Below are positions 16,596 to 24,388 of a DNA stretch of 64,000 bases, piece after piece. The number at the start of each line of letters is the position of its first letter. Positions within the stretch are counted from its first letter, which is position 1. Made by a program: the position numbers and the translations under genes. The notes under the pieces were generated by a model. That model saw only the letters and a program-made list of their open reading frames with translations, did no database searches and was not told the origin of the DNA. This DNA is from Streptomyces uncialis (GTDB taxonomy: Bacteria; Actinomycetota; Actinomycetes; Streptomycetales; Streptomycetaceae). The stretch spans positions 310,001-374,000 of the forward strand of contig NZ_LFBV01000005.1 in the NCBI RefSeq assembly GCF_001905345.1, read 5' to 3'.

Positions 16596-17765
16596 ATGTC
16601 GCGTACAGCGGACGTGCTGGTCGTGGGGGGCGGGATCATCGGCCTGGTGACCGCCTGGCGGGCGGCGCAGCGCGGACTGGCCACGGTGGTCGTGGACCCC
16701 GGGCCCGGCGGCGGGGCGGCACAGGTCGCGGCGGGCATGCTCGCGGCCGTCACCGAACTGCACCACGGCGAGGAGACCCTGCTCGCCCTCAACCTGGCCT
16801 CGGCACAGCGGTATCCCGCGTTCGTCGCGGAGCTCACCGGGGTCACCGGGCTCGACCTCGGCTACCGGCGCTGCGGCACGCTCGCGGTGGCGCTCGACGC
16901 CGACGACCGGGCCCATCTGCGGGATCTGCACACACTCCAGACCGGTGCGGGGCTCAGCTCCCGGTGGCTGAACGGACGGGAGTGCCGGCGGCTGGAGCCG
17001 ATGCTGGCGCCCGGGGTACGCGGCGGACTGCGGGTCGACGACGACCACCAGATCGACCCCAGAAGGCTCGCCGCGGCCCTTGTGGCGGCCTGCCGCTCGG
17101 CCGGGGTGGACTTCCACCTCCACCGGGCCGAGAGCCTTCTGGTGGCCCGTGAGCGGGCCGTGGGCGTCGCGCTGGAGGACGGCACCCGGCTCGCCGCCGG
17201 GCAGGTCGTCCTCGCCGCGGGCAGCCTCAGCGGCCGGCTCGCCGGGGTACCGGACGACGTGCTGCCGCCGGTCCGGCCGGTCAAGGGCCAGGTGCTGCGG
17301 CTGACCGTGCCGCCGCGGTACGCCCCGTTCCTGAACCGGACGGTCCGGGCCGTCGTCCGGGGCAGCCAGGTGTATCTCGTCCCCCGGGAGAACGGCGAAC
17401 TCGTCGTCGGCGCGACCAGCGAGGAGCTGGGCTGGGACACCACCGTCACCGCGGGCGGCGTGTACGAGCTGCTGCGCGACGCCCATGAGCTGGTGCCCGG
17501 CATCACCGAGCTGCCGCTCACCGAGACCCGCGCGGGGCTGCGGCCCGGCTCCCCCGACAACGCGCCGCTGCTCGGGCCGACCGCCCTGGACGGTCTGCTG
17601 CTCGCCACCGGCCACTACCGCAACGGTGTGCTGCTCACGCCCGTCACCGGGGACGTGCTCGCGCACGCGCTGGTGAACGGCGAACTGCCCGGGACCGCCC
17701 GGCCCTTCAGCCCGCTGCGCTTCCGGACCCCGGTCCACGCCCTCCCCCAGGAGCAGTCCGTATGA
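16596..17765 (+). CDS. thiO: glycine oxidase (thiamine thiazole branch)
   Basis: A 389-aa FAD-dependent D-amino-acid-oxidase-fold enzyme. It oxidises glycine to the iminoglycine needed by ThiG for thiazole formation. The N-terminal FAD motif is ADVLVVGGGIIGLVTAWRA. Further landmarks are AAQVAAGMLAAVTE, PVKGQVLRL, YLVPRENGELVVGATSEE, and the C-terminal GLRPGSPDNAPLLG with ATGHYRNGVLLTPVTG. ATG 16596 directly follows the riboswitch; an upstream in-frame ATG would lie inside the aptamer. The stop overlaps the thiS start as ATGA. Confidence 0.93.
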   Translation: MSRTADVLVVGGGIIGLVTAWRAAQRGLATVVVDPGPGGGAAQVAAGMLAAVTELHHGEETLLALNLASAQRYPAFVAELTGVTGLDLGYRRCGTLAVALDADDRAHLRDLHTLQTGAGLSSRWLNGRECRRLEPMLAPGVRGGLRVDDDHQIDPRRLAAALVAACRSAGVDFHLHRAESLLVARERAVGVALEDGTRLAAGQVVLAAGSLSGRLAGVPDDVLPPVRPVKGQVLRLTVPPRYAPFLNRTVRAVVRGSQVYLVPRENGELVVGATSEELGWDTTVTAGGVYELLRDAHELVPGITELPLTETRAGLRPGSPDNAPLLGPTALDGLLLATGHYRNGVLLTPVTGDVLAHALVNGELPGTARPFSPLRFRTPVHALPQEQSV

Positions 17766-17962
17766 CCGTCACCCTCAACGGCGAGGCCCGCGAGGTGCCG
17801 CCGGGAACCACCCTCGGCGCGCTCGTCGCCACGCTCACCACCGCGCCGGGCGGGGTCGCCGCCGCGCTCAACGAGACCGTCGTCCCGCGCGCGGGGTGGA
17901 CGTCCACCGTCCTGACCACGGGCGACCGGGTCGAGGTCCTCACCGCCGTCCAGGGAGGCTGA
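17762..17962 (+). CDS. thiS: sulfur carrier protein ThiS
   Basis: A 66-aa ubiquitin-fold protein ending in the required Gly-Gly (TAVQGG). The C-terminus is adenylated and thiocarboxylated to supply sulfur for the thiazole ring. Its start overlaps the thiO stop (ATGA), and thiG begins 3 nt after its stop. No thiF gene is seen in the window, so activation must come from a ThiF/MoeB homologue elsewhere. Confidence 0.95.
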   Translation: MTVTLNGEAREVPPGTTLGALVATLTTAPGGVAAALNETVVPRAGWTSTVLTTGDRVEVLTAVQGG

Positions 17963-17965
17963 CCC

Positions 17966-18760
17966 ATGGCCGACGACCCCTTCGTCCTCGGTGGTACGAC
18001 CTACGGCTCACGGCTGATCATGGGGACGGGCGGCGCGCCCAGCCTCGATGTGCTGGAACGCGCGCTGGTCGCGTCCGGTACGGAGCTGACGACCGTGGCG
18101 ATGCGGCGGGTCGACCCCACCACCCGGGGTTCCGTGCTGTCCGTCCTGGAGCGGCTCGGCATCCAGGTGCTGCCCAACACCGCGGGGTGTTTCACCGCCG
18201 GGGAGGCGGTGCTGACCGCGCGGCTGGCGCGGGAGGCGCTGGGCACCGATCTCGTGAAGCTGGAGGTCATCGCCGACGAGCGCACGCTGCTGCCCGACCC
18301 CGTGGAGCTGCTGGACGCGGCCGAGACCCTGGTGGACGACGGGTTCACGGTCCTGCCCTACACCAACGACGACCCGGTGCTCGCCCGGAAGCTGGAGGAC
18401 GTGGGGTGCGCGGCGGTCATGCCGCTCGGGTCGCCGATCGGGTCCGGGCTCGGTATCCGCAACCCGCACAACTTCGAGCTGATCGTGGAGCAGGCGCGGG
18501 TGCCGGTCGTGCTGGACGCGGGGGCCGGGACGGCGTCCGATGTGGCGCTGGCGATGGAGCTGGGATGCGCGGGGGTGATGCTGGCCTCCGCGGTGACGCG
18601 GGCGCGGGTGCCGGTGCTGATGGCCGAGGCGGTGCGGCATGCTGCCGAGGGCGGGCGGTTGGCGTATCGCGCGGGGCGGATCCCGCGGCGGTGGTTCGCC
18701 CGGGCGAGCAGTCCGCACGCGGGGCGTGCGGAGCTGGATCCCGAACGCCCGGCGTTCTGA
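17966..18760 (+). CDS. thiG: thiazole synthase
   Basis: A 264-aa TIM-barrel enzyme that condenses deoxyxylulose 5-phosphate, iminoglycine and ThiS-bound sulfur into the thiazole. The Schiff-base lysine is Lys98 in DLVKLEVIAD. Phosphate-binding loops include VMPLGSPIGSGLGI and VLDAGAGTASD, and the N-terminal RLIMGTGG is typical. Length is normal. It is the last gene of the riboswitch-controlled operon. The stop is followed within 100 bp by repeat array B, leaving 904 bp before the kinase gene. Confidence 0.95.
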   Translation: MADDPFVLGGTTYGSRLIMGTGGAPSLDVLERALVASGTELTTVAMRRVDPTTRGSVLSVLERLGIQVLPNTAGCFTAGEAVLTARLAREALGTDLVKLEVIADERTLLPDPVELLDAAETLVDDGFTVLPYTNDDPVLARKLEDVGCAAVMPLGSPIGSGLGIRNPHNFELIVEQARVPVVLDAGAGTASDVALAMELGCAGVMLASAVTRARVPVLMAEAVRHAAEGGRLAYRAGRIPRRWFARASSPHAGRAELDPERPAF

Positions 18761-18987
18761 CCCGGCGGGGGTCGTGGTCCTCCCGGCTGGACGCACTCGT
18801 TCCCGCACGGGTCGCCTCCGCTTGCGCTTGTGAGGTCTGTCCGGGTGGCCGCACTTGTTCCTGTGCCGTCGCTCGGTGGGTGCGCAGTTCCCCGCGCCCC
18901 TGGATGCTGCCCCTTCGGGATTGTTCGTCGGGTGCGGGCCGGTTCTCGTTTTTGCGCAGTTCCCCGCGCCCCTTTGGGGCGCCATCT

Positions 18988-19111
18988 GCTTGTTCTTCGG
19001 GTCGGTGCCGGTCGGGATTCTCCGTCCTCGATCCGACACGCTCGGTACGACGTTCATGTGGTCCGACTGAAGAGCATCGGAGTCTGCGGGCAGAGATTCC
19101 CGCCCACCCCC
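18988..19111 (+). repeat. 124-bp dispersed cassette, copy 1
   Basis: Compared by eye with the reverse complement of 39620-39743, this segment has the same length and only five mismatches. It runs from GCTTGTTCTTCGGGTCGG to CAGAGATTCCCGCCCACC and includes TTCATGTGGTCCGACTGAAG. It is flanked by inverted copies of the array core, like a small element with terminal inverted repeats. No open frame or promoter is evident. Short internal pairings (GGGC/GCCC, GACT/AGTC) could fold as RNA. Confidence 0.9.
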
Positions 19112-19154
19112 TCCCGCAGCAGCGCGACTGCACGAGGAGGATGGTGCCCCTTCA

Positions 19155-19450
19155 GGGGCGCGGGGAACTGCGCGAAAGACGGACGACCCGCACCCGCCGG
19201 ACATCGGCACCACGCAGGGGTCGCCCCAAAGGGGCGCGGGGAACTGCGCAAAACCACGGGATACCCGCACAGGAACGGAGTCCGGCTGGCACAGGAAACC
19301 CAGGGGCGCGGGGAACTGCGCGAAAGACGGACGACCCGCACCCGCCGGACATCGGCACCACGCAGGGGTCGCCCCAAAGGGGCGCGGGGAACTGCGCAAA
19401 ACCACGGGATACCCGCACAGGAACGGAGTCCGGCTGGCACAGGAAACCCA
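19155..19450 (+). repeat. perfect 148-bp tandem duplication inside array B
   Basis: 19155-19302 and 19303-19450 are identical base for base. Each copy holds two array cores 76 bp apart with two different spacers. Perfect identity over 148 bp points to a very recent duplication by unequal recombination between cores. Confidence 0.92.
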
Positions 19451-19664
19451 GGGGCGCGGGGAACTGCGCAACCACCGAGCGACGGCATAGGAAGAAGTGC
19501 GCCCAGCCGGACAAACCTGGGAAGCGCAAGCGAAGGCGACCTGCGGGGAACTGCGCAACCACCGAGCGACGGCACAGGAACGAAGTGCGCTCAGCACAGG
19601 GAGACCTCGGAAGCGCAAGCGAAGGCGACCCGTGGGGGCATGCGGGGAAACGTAGACTCGGTGG

Positions 19665-21596
19665 GTGCATACGCTTCAGGACCCCCTGGTCGGCCAGGTT
19701 CTCGACGCCCGCTACCGCGTGGACGCCCACATCGCGACGGGCGGCATGGCCACGGTCTACCGGGCCCTGGACACCCGCCTCGACCGCGTCGTCGCCCTGA
19801 AGGTGATGCACCCCGCCCTCGCGGTCGACGCGACCTTCGTGGAGCGCTTCATCCGCGAGGCGAAATCCGTGGCCAGGCTCTCACACCCGAACGTCGTGGG
19901 CGTCTTCGACCAGGGCGCCCAGGGCGCCTATGTGTACCTGGCGATGGAGTACGTCTCCGGCTGCACCCTCCGGGACGTCCTGCGTGAACGCGGCGCGCTC
20001 CAGCCCCGCGCCGCGCTCGACATCCTGGAACCCGTCCTCGCCGCCCTGGGCGCGGCCCACCGCGCCGGTTTCGTGCACCGGGACATGAAGCCCGAGAACG
20101 TCCTGATCGGCGACGACGGCCGGGTCAAGGTCGCGGACTTCGGCCTGGTGCGGGCCGTGGACTCGGGCACCGGCACCACGGGCACCGTCCTCGGCACGGT
20201 GGCGTATCTCGCGCCGGAGCAGATCGAGGAGGGCGCGGCCGACCCCCGCGCCGATGTGTACGCCTGCGGTGTGGTCCTGTACGAGATGCTGACCGGCCGC
20301 AAGCCGCACACCGGCGACACCGCGGCCCAGGTGATCTTCAGCCATGTCAACGAGGACGTCCCCCCGCCGTCGGCCGCCGTACCGGGCCTGTCGGTGGAGC
20401 TGGACGACCTCGTGGTGTCGGCGGCGGCCCGTACCCCCGCGGTACGGCCGCACGACGCGGTGGCCCTGCTCGCGGCGGTCCGCGCGGCGCGCTCCGCGCT
20501 CACGGACGAGCAGCTCGACGCCGTACCCCCGCAGGCCCGCACCGCCGCGCACGACAACGCGGACGACCGCACCAGCGTGATCCCCCGGGCGCTCGGCATA
20601 CCGGCGCCGCTGCCGGTGAACGAGCCGGACGACGTCCAGCGGACCAGTGTGCTGGCCCGCGCCCCGGCCCCCGCTCGGGCGCGGACCGGGCGGTTCGGGC
20701 GGTTCGGCGGACCGCCGCGGTCGGTGCTCGTGGCCGCCGGGGCCCTGCTGCTGACCCTGCTGGCCGGGCTGGGCGTCTGGTACATCAACTCCGGGCAGTT
20801 CACCAAGGTGCCCGCGCTGCTGACCCGGTCCGAGACGGACGCCAGGCAGCGTCTGACGGACGCCGGTCTGGACGTGGGCGACATCCGCCGCCAGTACAGC
20901 GACACGGACCGGCGCGGCACCGTCGTCGCCACCGATCCGGCGGCCGGGGAACGTATCCGGGACAACGGCAGCGTGGGGCTGACGATCTCGCTGGGACCGC
21001 AGACGGTACGGGTACCGGACGTCACCGACCGCACGCTCGCCGTGGCGCGTGAGGAGATCACGTCGGCGGGTCTGGAGCCCGGGATGGTCACGGACGAGTT
21101 CGACGCGACCGTCCCCAAGGGCGAGGTGATCAGCACCGAACCGGCCGCGGGCACCGGCCGCCGGGCGGGCAGCGCGGTCGCGATCACGGTCAGCAGGGGC
21201 GCCCCGGTGGACGTACCGGACGTCCGCGATCAGCCGCTGGACGAGGCGACGGCCGCGCTGGAGGAACTGGGGCTGCGCACCGAGGTCGCGGCGGAACGCG
21301 TCACCGCGAAGGTCCCGGCCGGAGAGGTCGCCCGGCAGTTCCCGCGGGCCCGTACCGAGGCGGCCGAAGGCGACACGATCACCCTGACGCTGTCCAAGGG
21401 GCCGGAGATGATCGAGGTCCCGGACGTGGTCGGTGACCGGGTGGACGACGCGCGCCAGACGCTGGAGGCGGCCGGGTTCGAGGTCGAGGAGGACCGGGGC
21501 ATCCTCGGGATCTTCGGTGACACGGTCCGCGGTCAGTCGGTCGAGGCCGGGGAGAAGGCCCCGGAGGGCTCCAGGATCAAGCTGAGCATCCGCTGA
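19665..21596 (+). CDS. PASTA-domain serine/threonine protein kinase (PknB/PknL type)
   Basis: A 643-aa membrane kinase. The cytoplasmic kinase domain (about 15-275) has ATGGMATVY as glycine loop, Lys46 (VALKVMHP), HRDMKPEN with catalytic Asp140, and DFG Asp158. A juxtamembrane linker leads to one helix (about 353-373). Four extracellular PASTA repeats (about 379-643) presumably sense peptidoglycan fragments. The start is GTG 19665; no ATG upstream keeps the kinase fold. In M. tuberculosis the comparable pknL lies beside Rv2175c and a class II DAHP synthase gene, and homologues of both are in this window. Targets are inferred only. Confidence 0.93.
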   Translation: MHTLQDPLVGQVLDARYRVDAHIATGGMATVYRALDTRLDRVVALKVMHPALAVDATFVERFIREAKSVARLSHPNVVGVFDQGAQGAYVYLAMEYVSGCTLRDVLRERGALQPRAALDILEPVLAALGAAHRAGFVHRDMKPENVLIGDDGRVKVADFGLVRAVDSGTGTTGTVLGTVAYLAPEQIEEGAADPRADVYACGVVLYEMLTGRKPHTGDTAAQVIFSHVNEDVPPPSAAVPGLSVELDDLVVSAAARTPAVRPHDAVALLAAVRAARSALTDEQLDAVPPQARTAAHDNADDRTSVIPRALGIPAPLPVNEPDDVQRTSVLARAPAPARARTGRFGRFGGPPRSVLVAAGALLLTLLAGLGVWYINSGQFTKVPALLTRSETDARQRLTDAGLDVGDIRRQYSDTDRRGTVVATDPAAGERIRDNGSVGLTISLGPQTVRVPDVTDRTLAVAREEITSAGLEPGMVTDEFDATVPKGEVISTEPAAGTGRRAGSAVAITVSRGAPVDVPDVRDQPLDEATAALEELGLRTEVAAERVTAKVPAGEVARQFPRARTEAAEGDTITLTLSKGPEMIEVPDVVGDRVDDARQTLEAAGFEVEEDRGILGIFGDTVRGQSVEAGEKAPEGSRIKLSIR

Positions 21597-21687
21597 CCCA
21601 AGGGCTCCGGGGGCTCCGTCACGCCGAGCGGGCTCACGCCGGGCATCCGCCGACCGGGGCCGCCGAGAGCCGTGAAACCCTGGCCGG

Positions 21688-22554
21688 GTGACACGCACCC
21701 TCCCCCGCAACCCTGTCGGCAGCCACGTCCCGGTGGCCGGAGGTCTCGCCTCCGTCGGTCTCGCGTACGCGCGTGAGCTGGACGCCGAGACCGTGCAGGT
21801 CTTCGTGGCCAACCCGCGCGGCTGGGCCACCCCGGCCGGTGACCCCCGCCAGGACGAGGAGTTCCGTACGTACTGCGCGGAGCGGGGCGTCCCGGCGTAT
21901 GTGCACGCCCCGTATCTGATCAACTTCGGTTCCCACACCGAGGCGACCGTGGACCGTTCCGTGGACTCGATGCGGCACTCGCTGCGCCGGGCGCGGGCGA
22001 TCGGCGCGCTGGGGGTCGTGGTGCACACGGGGTCCGCGACCGGTGGCCGGAACCGATCGGTGGCGCTGGCGCAGGTACGGGAGCGGATGCTGCCGCTGCT
22101 GGACGAGCTGACGCACGACGACGACCCGTTCCTGCTGCTGGAGTCGACGGCCGGGCAGGGGTCCTCGCTGTGCTCGCGGGCGGAGGATTTCGGGCCGTAT
22201 TTCGCGGCCCTGGACTCCCATCCGAAGCTGGGTGTCTGTCTGGACACCTGTCACATCTTCGCGGCGGGACACGATCTGGCCGGGCCCGGCGGAGCCCGTC
22301 GGACGCTCGACGAGCTGGTCGCGACGGTCGGCGAGGGGCGGCTGAAACTGATCCATGCAAACGATTCGAAGGAGGGTGTCGGGGCCTTCAAGGACCGGCA
22401 CGCGAACATCGGCGCCGGGCATATCGGCGAGGAGCCGTTCCGGGCCCTGCTGGCGCACCCCGCGACCGCGGACGTGCCCCTGGTCATCGAGACCCCGGGG
22501 GGCAAGCAGGGGCATATGGACGATGTGGCGCTGCTGAAGAAGCTGCGGGGCTGA
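21688..22554 (+). CDS. nfo: deoxyribonuclease IV (AP endonuclease IV)
   Basis: A 288-aa metal-dependent AP endonuclease of the Nfo TIM-barrel family, incising DNA 5' of abasic sites in base-excision repair. Diagnostic zinc-site motifs are present: VVVHTGSATGG, LLLESTAGQGSSL, LGVCLDTCHIFAAGHD, LKLIHANDSKEGVGAFKDRHANIGAGHIG and LVIETPGG. The start is GTG 21688. It lies 91 bp after the kinase gene on the same strand. Three 16-bp direct repeats begin within the stop region. Confidence 0.92.
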   Translation: MTRTLPRNPVGSHVPVAGGLASVGLAYARELDAETVQVFVANPRGWATPAGDPRQDEEFRTYCAERGVPAYVHAPYLINFGSHTEATVDRSVDSMRHSLRRARAIGALGVVVHTGSATGGRNRSVALAQVRERMLPLLDELTHDDDPFLLLESTAGQGSSLCSRAEDFGPYFAALDSHPKLGVCLDTCHIFAAGHDLAGPGGARRTLDELVATVGEGRLKLIHANDSKEGVGAFKDRHANIGAGHIGEEPFRALLAHPATADVPLVIETPGGKQGHMDDVALLKKLRG

Positions 22555-22597
22555 CCGAAGGTCCCGCTGACCGAAGGTCCCGCTGACCGGAGGTCCC
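22550..22597 (+). repeat. three 16-bp tandem copies including the nfo stop codon
   Basis: GCTGACCGAAGGTCCC at 22550-22565 and 22566-22581, then a one-base variant at 22582-22597. The first copy contains the nfo TGA, so each copy adds an in-frame-like GCTGA. It lies in the 89-bp gap before the convergent sulfite-oxidase-like gene. Confidence 0.85.
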
Positions 22598-22643
22598 CCG
22601 GCCGCGGGCAAGGGTCCCCGGCCGCACAAGGCAGGCGGACGGC

Positions 22644-23276
22644 TCAGAGCTCGGGGCCGTCGCCCGGTTCCTCCTGGTAGGAGTACCGCTGCTCACGCCA
22701 GGGGTTCCCGATGTTGTGGTAGCCGCGCTCCTCCCAGAAACCCCGGCGGTCGGCCGTCATGTACTCGACGCCCCGGACCCATTTGGGGCCTTTCCAGGCG
22801 TACAGGCCCGGCACGATCAGCCGCAGCGGGAAGCCGTGTTCCGCGGTGAGCGGCTCACCGTCCTTGTGGGTGGCGAAAATCGTTCGCTCGGAGGTGAAGT
22901 CGGCGAGCCGCAGATTCGAACTGAAGCCGTATTCCGCCCATACCATCACATGGGTGACGTTCGGTGCCGGAGGTGCGAGATCGAGCAGCGTACGGGCCGG
23001 GACACCGCCCCATTCGGCGCCGAGCATGCTGAATTTGGTGACGCAGTGGAGATCCGCGACAACCGTGGAATAGGGGAGTTCCGAGAATTCCTCGTGATTC
23101 CAGCACCGCTTGTCGCCGTCCGCCGTGGCACCGAAGACACGGAATTCCCAGCGCTCCGGACGGAACCGCGGCACCGGACCGTAATGGGTGACCGGCCAGC
23201 CCCGCTGAAGCCGCTGACCAGGTGGAAGGTCCGGCTGCGCTGCTGGCGAAGACTCGCGACCGACCGGATGACCCAT
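22644..23276 (-). CDS. molybdopterin-dependent sulfite oxidase-like oxidoreductase
   Basis: A 210-aa single-domain protein of the sulfite-oxidase molybdopterin fold (the Oxidored_molyb or YuiH-like group). The Mo-coordinating Cys78 lies in VADLHCVTKFSMLGAEW. Other landmarks are HVMVWAEYGFSSNLRLADF, HGFPLRLIVPGLYAWKGPKWV and the C-terminal GFWEERGYHNIGNPW. There is no heme or dimerisation domain and no Tat signal, so it is probably cytoplasmic. Start ATG 23276 has AGGATGGAGG before it; ATG 23336 would add a poor 20-residue head. The substrate is unknown. Confidence 0.85.
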   Translation of the reverse strand: MGHPVGRESSPAAQPDLPPGQRLQRGWPVTHYGPVPRFRPERWEFRVFGATADGDKRCWNHEEFSELPYSTVVADLHCVTKFSMLGAEWGGVPARTLLDLAPPAPNVTHVMVWAEYGFSSNLRLADFTSERTIFATHKDGEPLTAEHGFPLRLIVPGLYAWKGPKWVRGVEYMTADRRGFWEERGYHNIGNPWREQRYSYQEEPGDGPEL

Positions 23277-23341
23277 GCCTCCATCCTGACAGACCCGGCG
23301 CGGTGTCCATGACCAGGCGGGCGCCGATCGGTGCAACTCCT

Positions 23342-23358
23342 ACTAAGCATGCACTTAC
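23342..23358. promoter_or_regulatory. imperfect palindrome between sulfite-oxidase-like gene and bfr
   Basis: ACTAAGCATGCACTTA-like sequence with TAAG / CTTA arms around GCATGC, in the 152-bp divergent space. It could be an operator for either gene. No known box is matched. Confidence 0.3.
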
Positions 23359-23428
23359 TGGACGGCCTCCGAAGACCGGTGCGAGGATGCGGCCACCAGC
23401 CGCACCCCTTACGGAAGGAGCCTCTGCG

Positions 23429-23908
23429 ATGCAGGGCGACCCCGAGGTCATCGAGTTCCTCAATGAACAGCTCACGGGCGAACTCACCGCCATCAATCAG
23501 TACTGGCTGCACTATCGCATTCAGGACAACAACGGCTGGACCAAGCTCGCGAAGTACACCCGGGCCGAGTCCATCGACGAGATGAAGCACGCGGACCGGC
23601 TCACGGAGCGCATCCTCTTCCTCGACGCGCTGCCGAACTACCAGCGGCTCTTCCACGTCCGGGTCGGGCAGACCGTCACCGAGATGTTCCAGGCGGACCG
23701 GCAGGTCGAGGTGGAGGCCATCGACCGGCTGAAGCGCGGGATCGACGTGATGCGGGCCAAGGGCGATGTGACCTCGGCCAGGATCTTCGAGGACATCCTG
23801 GAGGACGAGGAGCACCACATCGACTATCTGGACACCCAGCTCGACCTCATCGAGCAGCTCGGCGAGGCGCTGTACCTGGCCCAGCAGATCGAGCAGCCCG
23901 AGGGCTGA
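23429..23908 (+). CDS. bfr: bacterioferritin
   Basis: A 159-aa four-helix iron-storage protein that assembles into a 24-mer shell. The ferroxidase ligands are all visible: Glu18, Glu51, His54, Glu94, Glu127 and His130. The heme-bridging Met52 is in DEMKHADRL. Start ATG 23429 has GGAAGGAG 8 nt upstream; longer in-frame starts are unlike the family. The gene converges with bfd 37 bp away. Bfd reduces and mobilises Bfr iron in other bacteria, so the pair is functional as well as physical. Confidence 0.95.
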   Translation: MQGDPEVIEFLNEQLTGELTAINQYWLHYRIQDNNGWTKLAKYTRAESIDEMKHADRLTERILFLDALPNYQRLFHVRVGQTVTEMFQADRQVEVEAIDRLKRGIDVMRAKGDVTSARIFEDILEDEEHHIDYLDTQLDLIEQLGEALYLAQQIEQPEG

Positions 23909-23945
23909 CGTACCGCCGTGCCCCGGTGGCCGCGGACCCGACCGG

Positions 23946-24203
23946 TCAGGCGGCTTCCTCCAGCGGGGCGCCCGGACGCGACATCAGCGAAGCGCTCTCC
24001 GCGAGCGCCGGCCTGCCCTGGTCCACCAGGTCACGGCGGGGGCAGGCGCCCCGGCCGAGCAGGGCCTGGATGTGCCGGACACAGGAACCGCAGTCCGTAC
24101 CCGCCTTGGAGGCGGAGGCGATCTGCCGGGGTGTGCACGCCCCGTCCGCCGCGTGCTTCCTCACCTGCGCCTCGGTGACGCCGAAGCAGTTGCAGACGTA
24201 CAC
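23946..24203 (-). CDS. bfd: bacterioferritin-associated ferredoxin
   Basis: An 85-aa [2Fe-2S] protein. The cluster cysteines follow the Bfd pattern: Cys4 and Cys6 (CNC), then Cys38 and Cys41 (CGSC). The N-terminal MYVCNCFGVTEAQV is diagnostic. It has a tail of about 30 residues past the core (after ALLGRG) not seen in E. coli Bfd. A well-matched iron box lies 66 bp upstream of the start, so expression should rise when iron is scarce, the time when Bfr iron must be released. Confidence 0.93.
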   Translation of the reverse strand: MYVCNCFGVTEAQVRKHAADGACTPRQIASASKAGTDCGSCVRHIQALLGRGACPRRDLVDQGRPALAESASLMSRPGAPLEEAA

Positions 24204-24268
24204 GCGGTCACCTCCCCGGTGGATTCGCTCGGGACCGGCGGTCGCCGGTCATGGACGCCGTCCCGATC

Positions 24269-24287
24269 TTCGGTGAGGCTAACCTAA
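24269..24287. promoter_or_regulatory. iron box (DmdR1/IdeR operator) upstream of bfd
   Basis: TTCGGTGAGGCTAACCTAA. Its reverse complement, TTAGGTTAGCCTCACCGAA, matches the Streptomyces DmdR1 / mycobacterial IdeR consensus TTAGGTTAGGCTCACCTAA at 17 of 19 positions. It ends 66 bp before the bfd start on the - strand, a normal operator position. Confidence 0.8.
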
Positions 24288-24328
24288 CCTTACCCGCCAC
24301 TCCACCGGCGCAAAAGCCCCGGATACGA

Positions 24329-24363
24329 CGATGGGGCACGGATCACAGATCCGTGCCCCATCG
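24329..24363 (-). terminator. 16-bp perfect terminator of the DAHP synthase gene
   Basis: CGATGGGGCACGGATC / GATCCGTGCCCCATCG around an ACA loop, with no mismatch, starting 25 bp after the DAHP synthase stop. It is one of the strongest hairpins in the window and also insulates the facing iron box. Confidence 0.85.
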
Positions 24364-24388
24364 GTGCGCCGGTCCCGGCGCGGTGGTG

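Larger units (their letters stand above)
18808..19640. repeat. intergenic repeat array B (inverted, with central cassette)
   Basis: Reverse cores start at 18882 and 18954. Forward cores (GGGGCGCGGGGAACTGCGC) start at 19155, 19231, 19303, 19379 and 19451, with a shortened GCGGGGAACTGCGC near 19545. Both outer edges carry the cap motif GAAGCGCAAGCGAAGG: reversed and degenerate near 18815-18832, forward near 19517 and 19610. The switch from reverse to forward copies brackets a 124-bp cassette. The whole gap 18761-19664 between thiG and the kinase gene lacks a credible gene. Small frames such as 18855-19070 are made of repeat sequence. Confidence 0.9.

Noticed and set aside
18830..19987. Frames in array B with AQFPAPL or RGAGNCAKP strings
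   Set aside because: These peptides are translations of the 19-bp core. Similar hypothetical proteins appear wherever the core occurs, and the frames run into the start of the kinase gene in a different phase.
19881..22247. 788-codon frame antisense to the PASTA kinase and endonuclease IV genes
   Set aside because: It is opposite two well-defined genes, composed of biased residues and without recognisable domains.
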